A stretch of DNA of 64,000 nt, taken from Frateuria_A sp051900425 (GTDB lineage: Bacteria > Pseudomonadota > Gammaproteobacteria > Xanthomonadales > Rhodanobacteraceae). Shown here piece after piece: positions 17,819-26,183 of this stretch. Position 1 is the first letter of the stretch. The number at the start of each line of letters is the position of its first letter. The stretch is taken from contig NZ_JBHZGK010000001.1 of NCBI RefSeq assembly GCF_051900425.1, positions 310,001-374,000 of the forward strand, in the 5' to 3' direction. The position numbers were made by a program, and so were the translations under genes. Below the pieces are notes generated by a model. That model did not search any database, was not told the origin of the DNA, and saw only the letters and a list, made by a program, of their open reading frames with translations.

Positions 17819-18703
17819 TTAGGCCAGACCCGCCTGCTTCATCACTTCGGCGTGGAAATCCTCTTCCACCTTCTCGATGCCTTCGCCGACGGCCAGGCGC
17901 ACGACCTGCTGCACGTCCGCGCCTTCCTTCTTCAGCGCGTCGCCCACGGTCATGTTGGTGTCCAGCACGTAGGCCTGGCCCAGCAGGGTCACTTCCGAGA
18001 CGATCTTGTTGATCTTGCCGGAGATGATCTTCTCCAGGATCTCGGCCGGCTTGGCCTTGTCCTTGTCCGACATCTGGCTCAGCGCGATTTCTTTTTCCTT
18101 GGCGATGAAATCGGCCGGGACGTCATCGGCGCGCACGTACGGCGGGTTCATCGCCGCCACGTGCATCGCCACGCCCTTGGCCAGCTCCTCGGAGCCGCCC
18201 TTGATCGCCACCAGCACGCCGATGCGGACGCCGTGGACGTAGCTGCCGATCTTGCCGTCGGTGGTCTCGACGCGCGCCATGCGGCGCACTTCGATCTTCT
18301 CGCCGATGGTCGCGACCAGGCCCTTGGCGGCCTCTTCCACGCTGCCGGCACCCGGGTAGGCAGCACCGTTCAGCGCGGCCACGTCGGCGGCGCCGGACTT
18401 CAGCGCGACGTCGGCGACGGTGTCACTGAACTTCACGAAGTCGGGGTTCTTGGTGACGAAGTCGGTCTCGCAGTTGACCTCGACCAGCACGGCCTTGCCG
18501 TTGTCCTGGGCAGTGACCACGCGGCCTTCGGCGGCGACGCGGCTGGCCTTCTTGTCGGCCTTGGCCAGGCCCGACTTGCGCAGCCATTCCATGGCGACGT
18601 CGATGTCACCGTTGTTTTCGACCAGCGCCTTCTTGCATTCCATCATGCCGGCGCCGGAGCGCTCGCGCAGCTCCTTGACCAGTTGTGCGGAGATATTGCT
18701 CAT
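17819..18703 (-). CDS. tsf: Elongation factor Ts
   Basis: Nucleotide exchange factor for EF-Tu. The protein is 294 aa. The N-terminal module MSNISAQLVKELRERSGAGM and MECKKAL is the EF-Ts signature. TDFV (CETDFVTKNPDF) and HVAAMNPPYV are in the core, and a dimerisation region follows. The start ATG 18703 has GAGG upstream; the frame is open further upstream without family support. It follows rpsB after 60 bases. Confidence 0.97.
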   Translation of the reverse strand: MSNISAQLVKELRERSGAGMMECKKALVENNGDIDVAMEWLRKSGLAKADKKASRVAAEGRVVTAQDNGKAVLVEVNCETDFVTKNPDFVKFSDTVADVALKSGAADVAALNGAAYPGAGSVEEAAKGLVATIGEKIEVRRMARVETTDGKIGSYVHGVRIGVLVAIKGGSEELAKGVAMHVAAMNPPYVRADDVPADFIAKEKEIALSQMSDKDKAKPAEILEKIISGKINKIVSEVTLLGQAYVLDTNMTVGDALKKEGADVQQVVRLAVGEGIEKVEEDFHAEVMKQAGLA

Positions 18704-18726
18704 CTTGAATCCTCGAATCTTGGTGT

Positions 18727-18751
18727 GCCGTGGCGGCCGGGCCGCCACGGC
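18727..18751 (-). promoter_or_regulatory. Intercistronic hairpin between rpsB and tsf
   Basis: A perfect 11-base-pair stem GCCGTGGCGGC / GCCGCCACGGC with loop CGG on either strand lies between the rpsB stop and the tsf start. No U-run follows on the minus strand, so it is more likely an attenuator or RNA-processing/stability element than a full terminator. Confidence 0.5.
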
Positions 18752-18763
18752 AGCGTGAAAGGC

Positions 18764-19648
18764 TTACTCGACGGTTTCGGTCGATTCGCGACCGCCACGG
18801 CCGCGGCCGCCGTCGCGACGCGGCGCGCCGGCGCCCTTCTTGGCCGGGCCACGGTTGTCGCGCTCGCGACGGGCCGGGGCGGCCTTGCGCTCGTCCTTGG
18901 CGACCGGGTTGCCTTCTTCGTCCAGCTCGACGAACTCGTTGGCGTCGCCGTGGGCGGCGTCCGGGGCGGCAGCCTTGCCTTCCAGGATCGCGTCGGCGGC
19001 GGCACGGGCGTACAGCTGGATCGCGCGGATCGCGTCGTCGTTGCCCGGGATGGCGTAGTCCACCAGTTCCGGGTTGTAGTTGGTGTCAACGACGGCGATC
19101 ACCGGGATGCCGAGCTTCTTCGCTTCCTGCACGGCGATGTCCTCGTGGCCGATGTCGACCACGAACAGCGCGTCGGGGAGGCGGTTCATGTTCTTGATGC
19201 CGCCGAGCGAATTCTCGAGCTTGTCGCGCTCGCGGCGCAGCGAGAGCACTTCGTGCTTGACCAGCTTGTCGAAGGTGCCGTCGGTCTCGGCCGCTTCCAG
19301 CTCCTTCAGGCGGGCCACCGACTGCTTGACGGTGCGGAAGTTGGTCAGCATGCCACCCAGCCAGCGGGCGGTGACGAACGGCATGCCGGCGCGGGCGGCC
19401 TCTTCGGCCAGCGGCTCGCGGGCCGAGCGCTTGGTGCCGACGAACAGGATGGTGCCGCGCTTCTGCGCCAGGCCCGACAGGAAGTTCATCGCGTCGGTGA
19501 ACAGCGGCAGGGTCTTCTCGAGGTTGATGATGTGGATCTTGCCGCGCGCGCCGAAGATGTACGGGGCCATCTTCGGGTTCCAGTAGCGGGTCTGGTGACC
19601 GAAATGCACGCCAGCTTCAAGCATCTGGCGCATGGTGACTTGTGCCAT
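18764..19648 (-). CDS. rpsB: Ribosomal protein S2 with C-terminal extension
   Basis: Small-subunit ribosomal protein. The S2 body starts MAQVTMRQMLEAGVHFGHQT and includes WLGGMLTNF, DIGHEDIAVQEAKKLGIPVI and NYNPELVDYAIPGNDDA. The protein is 294 aa against 241 in E. coli. The extra stretch from about residue 228 first has an acidic patch (EFVELDEEGNP) and then a basic, Arg/Gly-rich tail (RRDGGRGRGGRE). The start ATG 19648 fits the family; a longer open frame upstream does not. It is followed by tsf, as in almost all bacteria. Confidence 0.97.
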   Translation of the reverse strand: MAQVTMRQMLEAGVHFGHQTRYWNPKMAPYIFGARGKIHIINLEKTLPLFTDAMNFLSGLAQKRGTILFVGTKRSAREPLAEEAARAGMPFVTARWLGGMLTNFRTVKQSVARLKELEAAETDGTFDKLVKHEVLSLRRERDKLENSLGGIKNMNRLPDALFVVDIGHEDIAVQEAKKLGIPVIAVVDTNYNPELVDYAIPGNDDAIRAIQLYARAAADAILEGKAAAPDAAHGDANEFVELDEEGNPVAKDERKAAPARRERDNRGPAKKGAGAPRRDGGRGRGGRESTETVE

Positions 19649-19953
19649 GGTGGTGTTCTCGATTGTTGGGCCGCCAAGCAAGCGACCCGGGGGTTGGGAC
19701 CTCCACGCATCCCCGGCTTCGACCACGGCCGCCTTGAAAGACGGGCCGCGGCACCCCGAAGACGGTGCCGATACGTGTGTGGCGTTGGTTGGGCTTGGCA
19801 CCGCGTGGGCGCTACAATCCCGTTTCGTCTTGCGCCGTGGACCTTCTCGTAAGGACTTCAACGGCTTGCAAAACCGTGCAATTGTAGCCGGTGCGCCGGC
19901 TTCGCGGCAAGCAGCCGGCCCCCGGCGCTGCCGCCCCCTCCAAAGCGGATTCC
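19649..19953. other. Divergent rpsB/map control region
   Basis: The 305 bases separate rpsB (minus) from map (plus). On the plus strand a convincing sigma-70-like promoter is visible (listed separately). On the minus strand the rpsB leader contains a short stem CGGCACC / GGTGCCG around 19770-19790, but I see no clear -35/-10 pair for rpsB. S2 autoregulation through its leader is known in other gammaproteobacteria; whether this leader works that way is unknown. No gene is supported here. Confidence 0.5.
19789..19818 (+). promoter_or_regulatory. Probable sigma-70 promoter for map
   Basis: -35 TTGGGC (19789-19794), an 18-base spacer and -10 TACAAT (19813-19818) predict a start near 19825. This gives map a leader of about 130 bases. 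Confidence 0.55.
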
Positions 19954-20718
19954 ATGGCCATTACCCTCAAATCTCCCCAGGATCTCGAAGGCATGCGCGT
20001 CGCCGGCAAGCTGGCGGCCGAAGTGCTGGCGCTGCTCAAGGAGCACGTCAAGCCAGGCGTCACCACCGAGGACCTGGACCGGATCGCCTACGAGCACATC
20101 GTCAACGTGCAGAAGGCGGTGCCGGCCAACGTGGGCTACAACGGCTTTCCCAAGACGCTGTGCACCTCGGTCAACCACGTGATCTGCCACGGCATCCCGA
20201 CGCCGGGCAAGGTCCTGAAGGACGGCGACATCATCAATCTGGACGTCACCGTCATCAAGGACGGCTGGCACGGCGATACCAGCCGCATGTACTTCGTCGG
20301 CACGCCGTCGGTATTGGCAAAGCGTCTGGTCGAGACCACCCACGAAGCGATGATGCGGGGCATCGAGCAGGTGCGCCCCGGTGCCCACCTGGGCGACATC
20401 GGCCACGCGATCCAGAAGCACGCCGAGGCGGCCGGTTTCTCGGTGGTGCGCGAATACTGCGGGCACGGCATCGGCAAGGTCTACCACGACGAGCCGCAGG
20501 TGCTGCACTACGGCAAGCCCGACACCGGCGTGGAGCTGAAGAAGGGTATGACCTTCACCGTCGAGCCGATGATCAACGCCGGCAAGCCGCAGACCCGGCA
20601 GCTGCCGGACGGCTGGACGGTGGTCACCAAGGACCACTCGCTCTCCGCACAGTGGGAGCACACCGTGGCGGTGACCGACGACGGCTTCGAGATCCTGACG
20701 CCGTGGCCGGATGCCTGA
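19954..20718 (+). CDS. map: Methionine aminopeptidase type I
   Basis: Removes the initiator methionine from nascent proteins. The protein is 254 aa. All metal and catalytic residues align with E. coli numbering: H79 (NHVICHG), D97 and D108 (INLDVTV, GDTS), H171 (GHGIGKVYHDEP), E204 (FTVEPMI) and E235 (QWEHTVAV). The start ATG 19954 gives the family N-terminus MAITLKSPQDLEGMR. It is the first gene of the plus-strand map-glnD run, opposite rpsB. Confidence 0.97.
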   Translation: MAITLKSPQDLEGMRVAGKLAAEVLALLKEHVKPGVTTEDLDRIAYEHIVNVQKAVPANVGYNGFPKTLCTSVNHVICHGIPTPGKVLKDGDIINLDVTVIKDGWHGDTSRMYFVGTPSVLAKRLVETTHEAMMRGIEQVRPGAHLGDIGHAIQKHAEAAGFSVVREYCGHGIGKVYHDEPQVLHYGKPDTGVELKKGMTFTVEPMINAGKPQTRQLPDGWTVVTKDHSLSAQWEHTVAVTDDGFEILTPWPDA

Positions 20719-20723
20719 GGCAA

Positions 20724-20898
20724 GGCGGCCCCCATCCGCCTGTCTGCGCCTTCCCCCGTGAACGGGGCAAGGCTCGATAGGTGGGTGTGCGGCAGGTGGG
20801 GCCTCGCCTCGCCCGCACAGCAAGGCCCGATAGCCCGGTGCGCGTCACGTGATCCTTCCCTCGCCCGCGGGGGAAGGTGCCCGAAGGGCGGATGGGGG
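20724..20898. repeat. Family-C REP-like pair between map and glnD
   Basis: The left element (20724-20772) reads GGCGGCCCCCATCCGCC then a CCTTCCCCCG..CGGGG palindrome. The right element (20853-20898) reads CCTTCCCTCG..CGGGGGAAGG then GCCCGAAGGGCGGATGGGGG. The two are mirror-image units about 80 bases apart. The layout recurs at 27.3-27.5, 37.4-37.5 and 49.7-49.8 kb. Confidence 0.85.
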
Positions 20899-20946
20899 AA
20901 GCCTCGCGACCATGCCTCATCCACCGCTGGCCGTTAAGCTTCCCGG

Positions 20947-23583
20947 GTGACCATTCCACCCACCCTTCCTGCACTTCCCCGCCTACCCCCGGCCGTGCCG
21001 CGCTCGGGCGTCTCGGTGGAAGCCCGTCGCGCCCTGCGCCAGCTGCTTGAAGACGTCGACCGCGCGCTGACCGCCGCCTTCCGCGACGGTGTCGACGCCG
21101 GCGCGCTCGCCCGGCGCCGCGGCGAGGCGGTCGCGCGCGTGGTCGCCCACGTCTGGACCGCCTGCCTGGGCGAGGTCGACGGCGCGGCGCTGTTCGCCGT
21201 CGGCGGCTTCGGCCGCGGCCTCTTGTTCCCCCATTCGGACGTCGACCTGCTGGCGCTCGTGCGGGAGGCGCAACCGGCCCGCCTGCGCGCGCTGGAGCAA
21301 TGCTTCGCCACGCTGTGGGACGTCGGCCTGAAGGTCGGCCACGCCGTGCGCGATCCGCTGCAGTGCCGCGCGCTCGCCGCGCAGGAAGCCAGCGTGTTCA
21401 CCAGCCTGCTCGACGCGCGCCGGCTGGCCGGCGACCCGGCGATGGACGCCGAGCTGCAGGCGATCGTGGACGACCCGGCGCTGTGGCCACCGTCCGCCTA
21501 TCTCGCCGTGCGCCTGGCCGAGCGCGACGCACGCCACGCGCGCTACGACGACACCGCCTACAACCTCGAACCCAACATCAAGGAAGGCCCCGGCGGCCTG
21601 CGCACGCTCGATGCGCTGCGCTGGCTCGGCAAGCGCCTGGCGCATGCCGACGGTTTCGAGGCGATGGTCGGCGAGGGCCTGCTCGATCCTGCCGAGTGCG
21701 CCACCCTGGAGCAGTCCGAAGCGACCCTGCGCCGCTACCGCTACGCGCTGCACCTGGAAGCCGGACGCGCCGAGGAGCGGCTGCTGTTCGACTACCAGCG
21801 TGCGCTCGCCGCGCGACTGGGCTTCGTCGACGAGCACGCCACCAACCTGGGCGTGGAGCAGTTCATGCAGGGCTACTACCGCGCCGCGAGCCAGATCGAA
21901 CGGCTGGGCGTGCAGATCGTCGAACGCTTCGAGGAAATGCTCGAACCGGCCGAGACGGCGGCGCCGGTGGGCGAGGACTTTCTGCGCTACGGCTCGAGGC
22001 TGGCCGCGCGCGACCCGGACGTGTTCCTGCGCCGCCCCGCTGCGCTGGTGGAGGCCTTCTTCGCGCGCCTGGACGAGCCCGGCATCGTCGGCTTCACCGC
22101 CGACACCATGCGGCGCATCCATCAGGCCACTGCGCAGCTCGACGGCGCGCTGGCCGATGATAGGGAGGTACTTGCCGCGTTCCTGCGCCTGCTGCGCCAG
22201 GGCGCCCGCTCGGTGGACGCCTTGTGGCGGATGAACCGCCACGGCCTGCTCGCCGCGATCCTGCCCGCGTTCGGCCGCGTGTTCGGGCGCATGCAGTACG
22301 ACCTGTTCCACGTCTACACGGTCGACGAACACACGCTGCGCGTGCTGCACAATGTCGCGCGTTTTGCCGACCCGGCCGCGCAGGCCGAATTCCCGCTCGC
22401 GCGGGAGATCTGGCCGACGTTGCCCACGCCCGAGGTGCTGCTGCTCGCGGCGCTGTTCCACGACATCGCCAAAGGCCGCGGCGGCGACCATTCGCTGTTG
22501 GGCGAGGAGGAGGCGCGGGCGTTCTGCACGAAGCTCGGGCTGCCGCCCAACGACGTCGAGCGCGTGGCCTGGCTGGTGCGCCACCACCTGCTGATGAGCG
22601 TCACCGCGCAGCGCCAGGACATCACCGACCCGGACGTGGTCGCGCGCTTTGCGCAGGTAGTGGAAAACCGCGAACAGCTCGGCCAGCTCTACCTGCTCAC
22701 CATCGCCGACATCATCGGCACCAGCCCCAGGCTGTGGAACGGCTGGAAGGACCGCCTGCTGGCCGACCTCTACAGCGCCACGCGTTACGCCCTGCGCAGC
22801 GACGTGGAACTGCCCCGCGACGCCGCCACCCGCGTGCGCGAATGCCAGGAGTACGCGCTGCCGTTGCTGCAGGCGGACGGCTTCGACACGGCCACCGTCG
22901 GGCGCGTGTGGGCCGGCTTCCCGCAGGCGAGCTTCCTGCGCCACCGGCCCGAGCAGATCGCCTGGCAGACCGCCGCGATCCTGCGAGCCGACGGCGTGCT
23001 GCCGCTGATCGCGGTGCATCCGCTGTCGGTGCGCGGCACCACCGAACTGTTCGTCTACACCCCCGACCGCGACGGCCTGTTCGCCACCGTGACCGCGATG
23101 CTCGATCGCCTGCGCCTGTCGGTGCTGGAGGCGCGCGTGCTGGTTTCGCCGAACGGCATGGCGCAGGACACATTCCTGCTGCTGGACACCGACACGGAGC
23201 AACCGGCCACCCCGGCGCGCGCCGACGAACTCCAGCAGCGCCTGGCTCGCGCGCTGGCGCAGACCGTGCCGGTACACCCGGCGCGACGCAGTGCCTCGCG
23301 CCAGCTCAAGCATTTCCAGATGACGCCGCGGATCGGCTTCCATGCCGCCGGCGGCCGCACCCAGCTGGCGCTGGTGTGCACGGACCGCCCCGGCCTGCTG
23401 GCTGCGGTGGCGCAGGCGATGGTCGAGGCGCAAGTGCGCGTACACGACGCGCGCATCGCCACCTTCGGTGAGCGCGTGGAGGATTTCTTCCAGCTCACCG
23501 ACCGTCATGACGCACCGCTGGACGACGCGCAGCAGGAGCAGTTGCGCCGGGCCTTGCTGGCGCGCCTGGGGCAGGGCGGCTGA
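20947..23583 (+). CDS. glnD: PII uridylyltransferase/uridylyl-removing enzyme
   Basis: Senses glutamine and modifies or de-modifies PII signalling proteins to control nitrogen assimilation. The protein is 878 aa (E. coli 890). The nucleotidyltransferase motif GGFGRGLLFPHSDVDLLALV is near residue 90. The HD domain motif FHDIAKGRGGDHSLLG is near residue 505 and carries the uridylyl-removing activity. Two C-terminal ACT domains follow (TELFVYTPDRDGLFATVTAM and LALVCTDRPGLLAAVAQAM). The start is a GTG without a strong ribosome binding site; an internal start is possible but not favoured. Confidence 0.96.
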   Translation: MTIPPTLPALPRLPPAVPRSGVSVEARRALRQLLEDVDRALTAAFRDGVDAGALARRRGEAVARVVAHVWTACLGEVDGAALFAVGGFGRGLLFPHSDVDLLALVREAQPARLRALEQCFATLWDVGLKVGHAVRDPLQCRALAAQEASVFTSLLDARRLAGDPAMDAELQAIVDDPALWPPSAYLAVRLAERDARHARYDDTAYNLEPNIKEGPGGLRTLDALRWLGKRLAHADGFEAMVGEGLLDPAECATLEQSEATLRRYRYALHLEAGRAEERLLFDYQRALAARLGFVDEHATNLGVEQFMQGYYRAASQIERLGVQIVERFEEMLEPAETAAPVGEDFLRYGSRLAARDPDVFLRRPAALVEAFFARLDEPGIVGFTADTMRRIHQATAQLDGALADDREVLAAFLRLLRQGARSVDALWRMNRHGLLAAILPAFGRVFGRMQYDLFHVYTVDEHTLRVLHNVARFADPAAQAEFPLAREIWPTLPTPEVLLLAALFHDIAKGRGGDHSLLGEEEARAFCTKLGLPPNDVERVAWLVRHHLLMSVTAQRQDITDPDVVARFAQVVENREQLGQLYLLTIADIIGTSPRLWNGWKDRLLADLYSATRYALRSDVELPRDAATRVRECQEYALPLLQADGFDTATVGRVWAGFPQASFLRHRPEQIAWQTAAILRADGVLPLIAVHPLSVRGTTELFVYTPDRDGLFATVTAMLDRLRLSVLEARVLVSPNGMAQDTFLLLDTDTEQPATPARADELQQRLARALAQTVPVHPARRSASRQLKHFQMTPRIGFHAAGGRTQLALVCTDRPGLLAAVAQAMVEAQVRVHDARIATFGERVEDFFQLTDRHDAPLDDAQQEQLRRALLARLGQGG

Positions 23584-23587
23584 GAAG

Positions 23588-23630
23588 CCCCTGCAGGAGC
23601 AAACCCGTGCGCGACCGCGACGGTCACGCC
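23588..23630. repeat. Family-A REP-like half element
   Basis: A single arm (CTGCAGGAGCAAACCCGTGC GCGACCGC) fills the 40-base gap between the convergent glnD and HD-GYP genes and runs into the stop of the latter. Confidence 0.55.
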
Positions 23631-24739
23631 ACTGCGTCGGCACCCCACAGCGCTTGCATGTCCACCTCGATATCCAGCGCGGCCAGATCGACCACCTCGC
23701 TGACGTGGTGCGCTTCCACGTCACCGCGGCGGCGGATCGGGGAGCCCACGCGCAGGCCGTCGTGAGTGGTGAGCGAGGCGACCACCGGCTGGTGGCCGAC
23801 CGGTCCGCGCTGGGTGACCACCGCGATCGAACCGTTGCGCAGGCGCACGCCGGTGCCGGGCGGGTAGATGCCCAGCGTCTTGATGAACATCCGCGCCAGC
23901 CGCTCGTCCAGCGCGGCGCCCTCGTTGAGGAACAGCCAGCGCAAGGCGAGCGTGGGTTGCAGCGGCGGCCGGTAGTCGCGTCCGGAGACCCGCGCGCAAT
24001 AGACATCCGCCAGCGCCAGCAGGCGCGCGGGCCGGCCGATCTCCTCGCCCATCTTGCCGCCCGGGTAGCCGCTGCCGTCGGCGCGCTCGTGGTGGTCGCG
24101 CACGGCGTTGAGCCACGCGGCGCTGGTGATGCCGTGGTCGCGCAGTCGGGCCACCCCGAGCCGGCAGTGTGCGCGCACCGCCAGGTGTTGTTCGTCCGAA
24201 AGCGGCCCCTCCAGCGCGACCAGTTGCTCATGCAGTTCGAACATGCCGATGTTCATGGTCAGCGCGGCGGACACGGTCGCCGCCAGTTCGACCGGTTCCA
24301 GCGCCATGGCGGTACCGGTCAGCTGGCAGGCGATCGCGGCGTTGACGGCATGGCGCGAGCCATAGGGCCCCTCGGGACACAGCAGGATGCTGGCCAGCGC
24401 CACGTCCGGGTTCCGGCGGCAAGCCTCGCGCACCCGCTCGGCGATCTCGGCCAGCGTGCCGGGGAAGTCCGTCGGCGAGGGGTCGGCCAGCAGCGCCTGC
24501 AGTTGTTCGCGCGCCTGGAGCACCAGCGCCAGCGGCGAAGGCGGGGGCGGCAGGAAGGGGCCGCGGCATTCTTCTTCCGACCCGTAGAACAGGCCTTGCT
24601 CGAGCAGCTTCTCCAGCTGTGCCTCGGTGCCGATCACCTGGCCCAGGGGCATCAGCAGTTTGCCCCGGGCGTCGTAGGCATTGAATCGCAGGGGCTGGCC
24701 GACCGTGATCTCGGCCGGGTCGATCGGACGCCGTGGCAT
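23624..24739 (-). CDS. HD-GYP domain protein with degenerate HD dyad
   Basis: Cytosolic 371-aa protein with no membrane segment. The first 60 residues form a small domain (PLRFNAYDARGKLLMPLGQV), then a linker and an HD-GYP domain. The GYP half is intact: HHERADGSGYPGG at about residues 214-226 and LALADVYCARVSGRDYRP. The HD half is not. Where active c-di-GMP phosphodiesterases have HDIGK, this protein has MNIGM (about residues 162-166), so the histidine-aspartate pair is lost, although the flanking His in SRHAVN and RAHCRLG remain. It may bind c-di-GMP or partners without hydrolysis; that is inference. The start is ATG 24739. It is convergent with glnD and divergent from dapD. Confidence 0.85.
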   Translation of the reverse strand: MPRRPIDPAEITVGQPLRFNAYDARGKLLMPLGQVIGTEAQLEKLLEQGLFYGSEEECRGPFLPPPPSPLALVLQAREQLQALLADPSPTDFPGTLAEIAERVREACRRNPDVALASILLCPEGPYGSRHAVNAAIACQLTGTAMALEPVELAATVSAALTMNIGMFELHEQLVALEGPLSDEQHLAVRAHCRLGVARLRDHGITSAAWLNAVRDHHERADGSGYPGGKMGEEIGRPARLLALADVYCARVSGRDYRPPLQPTLALRWLFLNEGAALDERLARMFIKTLGIYPPGTGVRLRNGSIAVVTQRGPVGHQPVVASLTTHDGLRVGSPIRRRGDVEAHHVSEVVDLAALDIEVDMQALWGADAVA

Positions 24740-24889
24740 GGCTCTGTTTCTCCGTCTCCCGCGTTCGCGTGAGCCGCGGGGAGCGAATGGGAATCGGCAA
24801 CACCGGCACAAACTTGAGTTAGGCGGGGTGTGCGGCGGTGGCTCTCCGTATACTGGGGCGCTTCCCGAACCCCCTTGCTGCGAGCCGCC

Positions 24890-25717
24890 ATGCCTGCCAT
24901 CGAGACCCTGATCGACGACGCCTTCGAGCGCCGTAGCGAACTCACCCAGAGCGAGATCGAAACCCACCTGCGTCCGGCGCTTGGGCAGGTGATGGAGCTG
25001 CTCGAACAGGGCGAGCAGCGCGTGGCCGAGCCGGACGGGCACGGCGGCTGGACCGTCAACCAGTGGCTCAAGAAGGCTGTGCTGCTGTATTTCCGGATCA
25101 ACGGCAACCGGGTGGTCGACGGTGGCGCCGCGCTGGCCTTCGACAAGGTGCCGCTGCGCTTCGGCCATGGCAACGACGCGGAGCTCGAGAGCCTGGGGGC
25201 GCGCATCGTGCCGGGCGCGCTGGTGCGCCGGGGCGCGCACGTCGCCAGGGATGCGGTATTGATGCCTAGCTACGTCAACATCGGCGCCTACGTCGGCGCC
25301 GGCAGCATGGTCGATACCTGGGCGACGGTCGGCTCCTGCGCGCAGATCGGCGCGCGCGTGCATCTGTCCGGCGGCGTGGGCATCGGCGGCGTACTCGAGC
25401 CGCTGCAGGCGAACCCGACCATCATCGAAGACGACTGCTTCATCGGTGCGCGCTCCGAAGTGGTCGAGGGCGTGGTGGTGGAGAAGGGCAGCGTCATCGG
25501 CATGGGTGTGTTCCTGGGCCAGTCCACCCGTATCTACAACCGCGCCACCGGCGAGGTCAGCTACGGCCGCATCCCGGCCGGCAGCGTGGTGGTCGCCGGC
25601 AGCCTGCCGGCGAAGGACGGCAGCCACAGCCTGTACGCCGCGGTGATCGTCAAGCAGGTCGACGAGAAGACGCGCGCCAAGACCGGCATCAACGAGCTGC
25701 TGAGGAGCGCGCAATGA
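24890..25717 (+). CDS. dapD: Tetrahydrodipicolinate N-succinyltransferase
   Basis: Succinylase-branch enzyme of lysine/diaminopimelate synthesis. The protein is 275 aa (E. coli 274). An N-terminal helical domain is followed by left-handed beta-helix hexapeptides. Conserved stretches are MPSYVNIGAYVGAGSMVDTW, ATVGSCAQIG, HLSGGVGIGGVLEP and EDDCFIGARSEVVEG. The start is ATG 24890; the frame is open further upstream but not conserved. A possible -10 hexamer TATACT lies at 24849-24854 without a clear -35. It shares an ATGA with the next gene. Confidence 0.97.
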   Translation: MPAIETLIDDAFERRSELTQSEIETHLRPALGQVMELLEQGEQRVAEPDGHGGWTVNQWLKKAVLLYFRINGNRVVDGGAALAFDKVPLRFGHGNDAELESLGARIVPGALVRRGAHVARDAVLMPSYVNIGAYVGAGSMVDTWATVGSCAQIGARVHLSGGVGIGGVLEPLQANPTIIEDDCFIGARSEVVEGVVVEKGSVIGMGVFLGQSTRIYNRATGEVSYGRIPAGSVVVAGSLPAKDGSHSLYAAVIVKQVDEKTRAKTGINELLRSAQ

Positions 25718-26070
25718 CCGTCACGCTGTACGGCCTGCCGAACTGCGATACCTGCAAGAAGGCGCGCAACTGGCTCGCCCGTTTCGAGGTGCCGCACGCG
25801 TTCGTCGACTACCGCGCCAATCCCGTGCCGGCGGCGACGCTCAAGGCCTGGGCGCAACAGCTGGGAGGCTGGGAGAAACTGGTCAACAAGTCCTCCACCA
25901 CCTGGCGCAACCTGCTGCCGCAGCGCAAGAACCCCGGTTCCGATCCGGAGTGGACGCTGCTGCTGAAGGAATACCCGGCACTGGTGCGCCGGCCGGTGGT
26001 GGTGCAGGACGACGGGGCGGTGAGCGTCGGTTTTACCGACAACGGGTTCAAGAAGCTGTTCGGCAAATAA
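25714..26070 (+). CDS. ArsC/Spx-family thioredoxin-fold protein (YffB-like)
   Basis: 118-aa protein of the ArsC/Spx/YffB family. The N-terminal redox motif is YGLPNCDTCKKAR, a CxxC arrangement (C10, C13). The C-terminal half carries RRPVVVQDDGAVSVGFTD, with the family's R-P-x-V pattern. It overlaps dapD by four bases (ATGA), with AGGAG upstream, and precedes dapE. This dapD-yffB-dapE order is common in proteobacteria. It is often annotated as arsenate reductase, but the context gives no support for an arsenic role. Confidence 0.9.
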   Translation: MTVTLYGLPNCDTCKKARNWLARFEVPHAFVDYRANPVPAATLKAWAQQLGGWEKLVNKSSTTWRNLLPQRKNPGSDPEWTLLLKEYPALVRRPVVVQDDGAVSVGFTDNGFKKLFGK

Positions 26071-26091
26071 AGTTCCCGCGTCGGGAGTCTT

Positions 26092-26156
26092 CCTGTAGGA
26101 GCGCACTTGTGCGCGACCGCCATGCACCCGGTCGCGCACAAGTGCGCTCCTACAGG
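26092..26156. repeat. Perfect 27-bp family-A inverted repeat
   Basis: The arms at 26092-26118 and 26130-26156 begin CCTGTAGGAGCGCACTTGTG, are perfectly complementary over 27 bases, and have an 11-base loop. This is the best-preserved family-A element in the window. It sits between the ArsC-like gene and dapE, 28 bases before the dapE start, so it would fold in the mRNA just upstream of the dapE ribosome binding site. Confidence 0.95.
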
Positions 26157-26183
26157 GATTTCGTAAGCAGGTGGGAGTTTCGC

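Noticed and set aside
18727..18751. Rho-independent terminator between rpsB and tsf
   Set aside because: The stem is strong but no U-run follows, and tsf begins just after; kept only as a regulatory hairpin.
20983..24231. Long minus-strand open frame through glnD and the HD-GYP gene
   Set aside because: It is a composite shadow; both real genes are identified in other frames.
25714..26070. Arsenate reductase
   Set aside because: It is an ArsC/Spx/YffB-fold protein between dapD and dapE with no arsenic genes nearby; the generic family call is safer.
25950..26183. N-terminal extension of dapE read through the REP hairpin
   Set aside because: It runs through the palindrome and the ArsC-like coding frame; the TTG at 26184 with GGGAG matches the family N-terminus.
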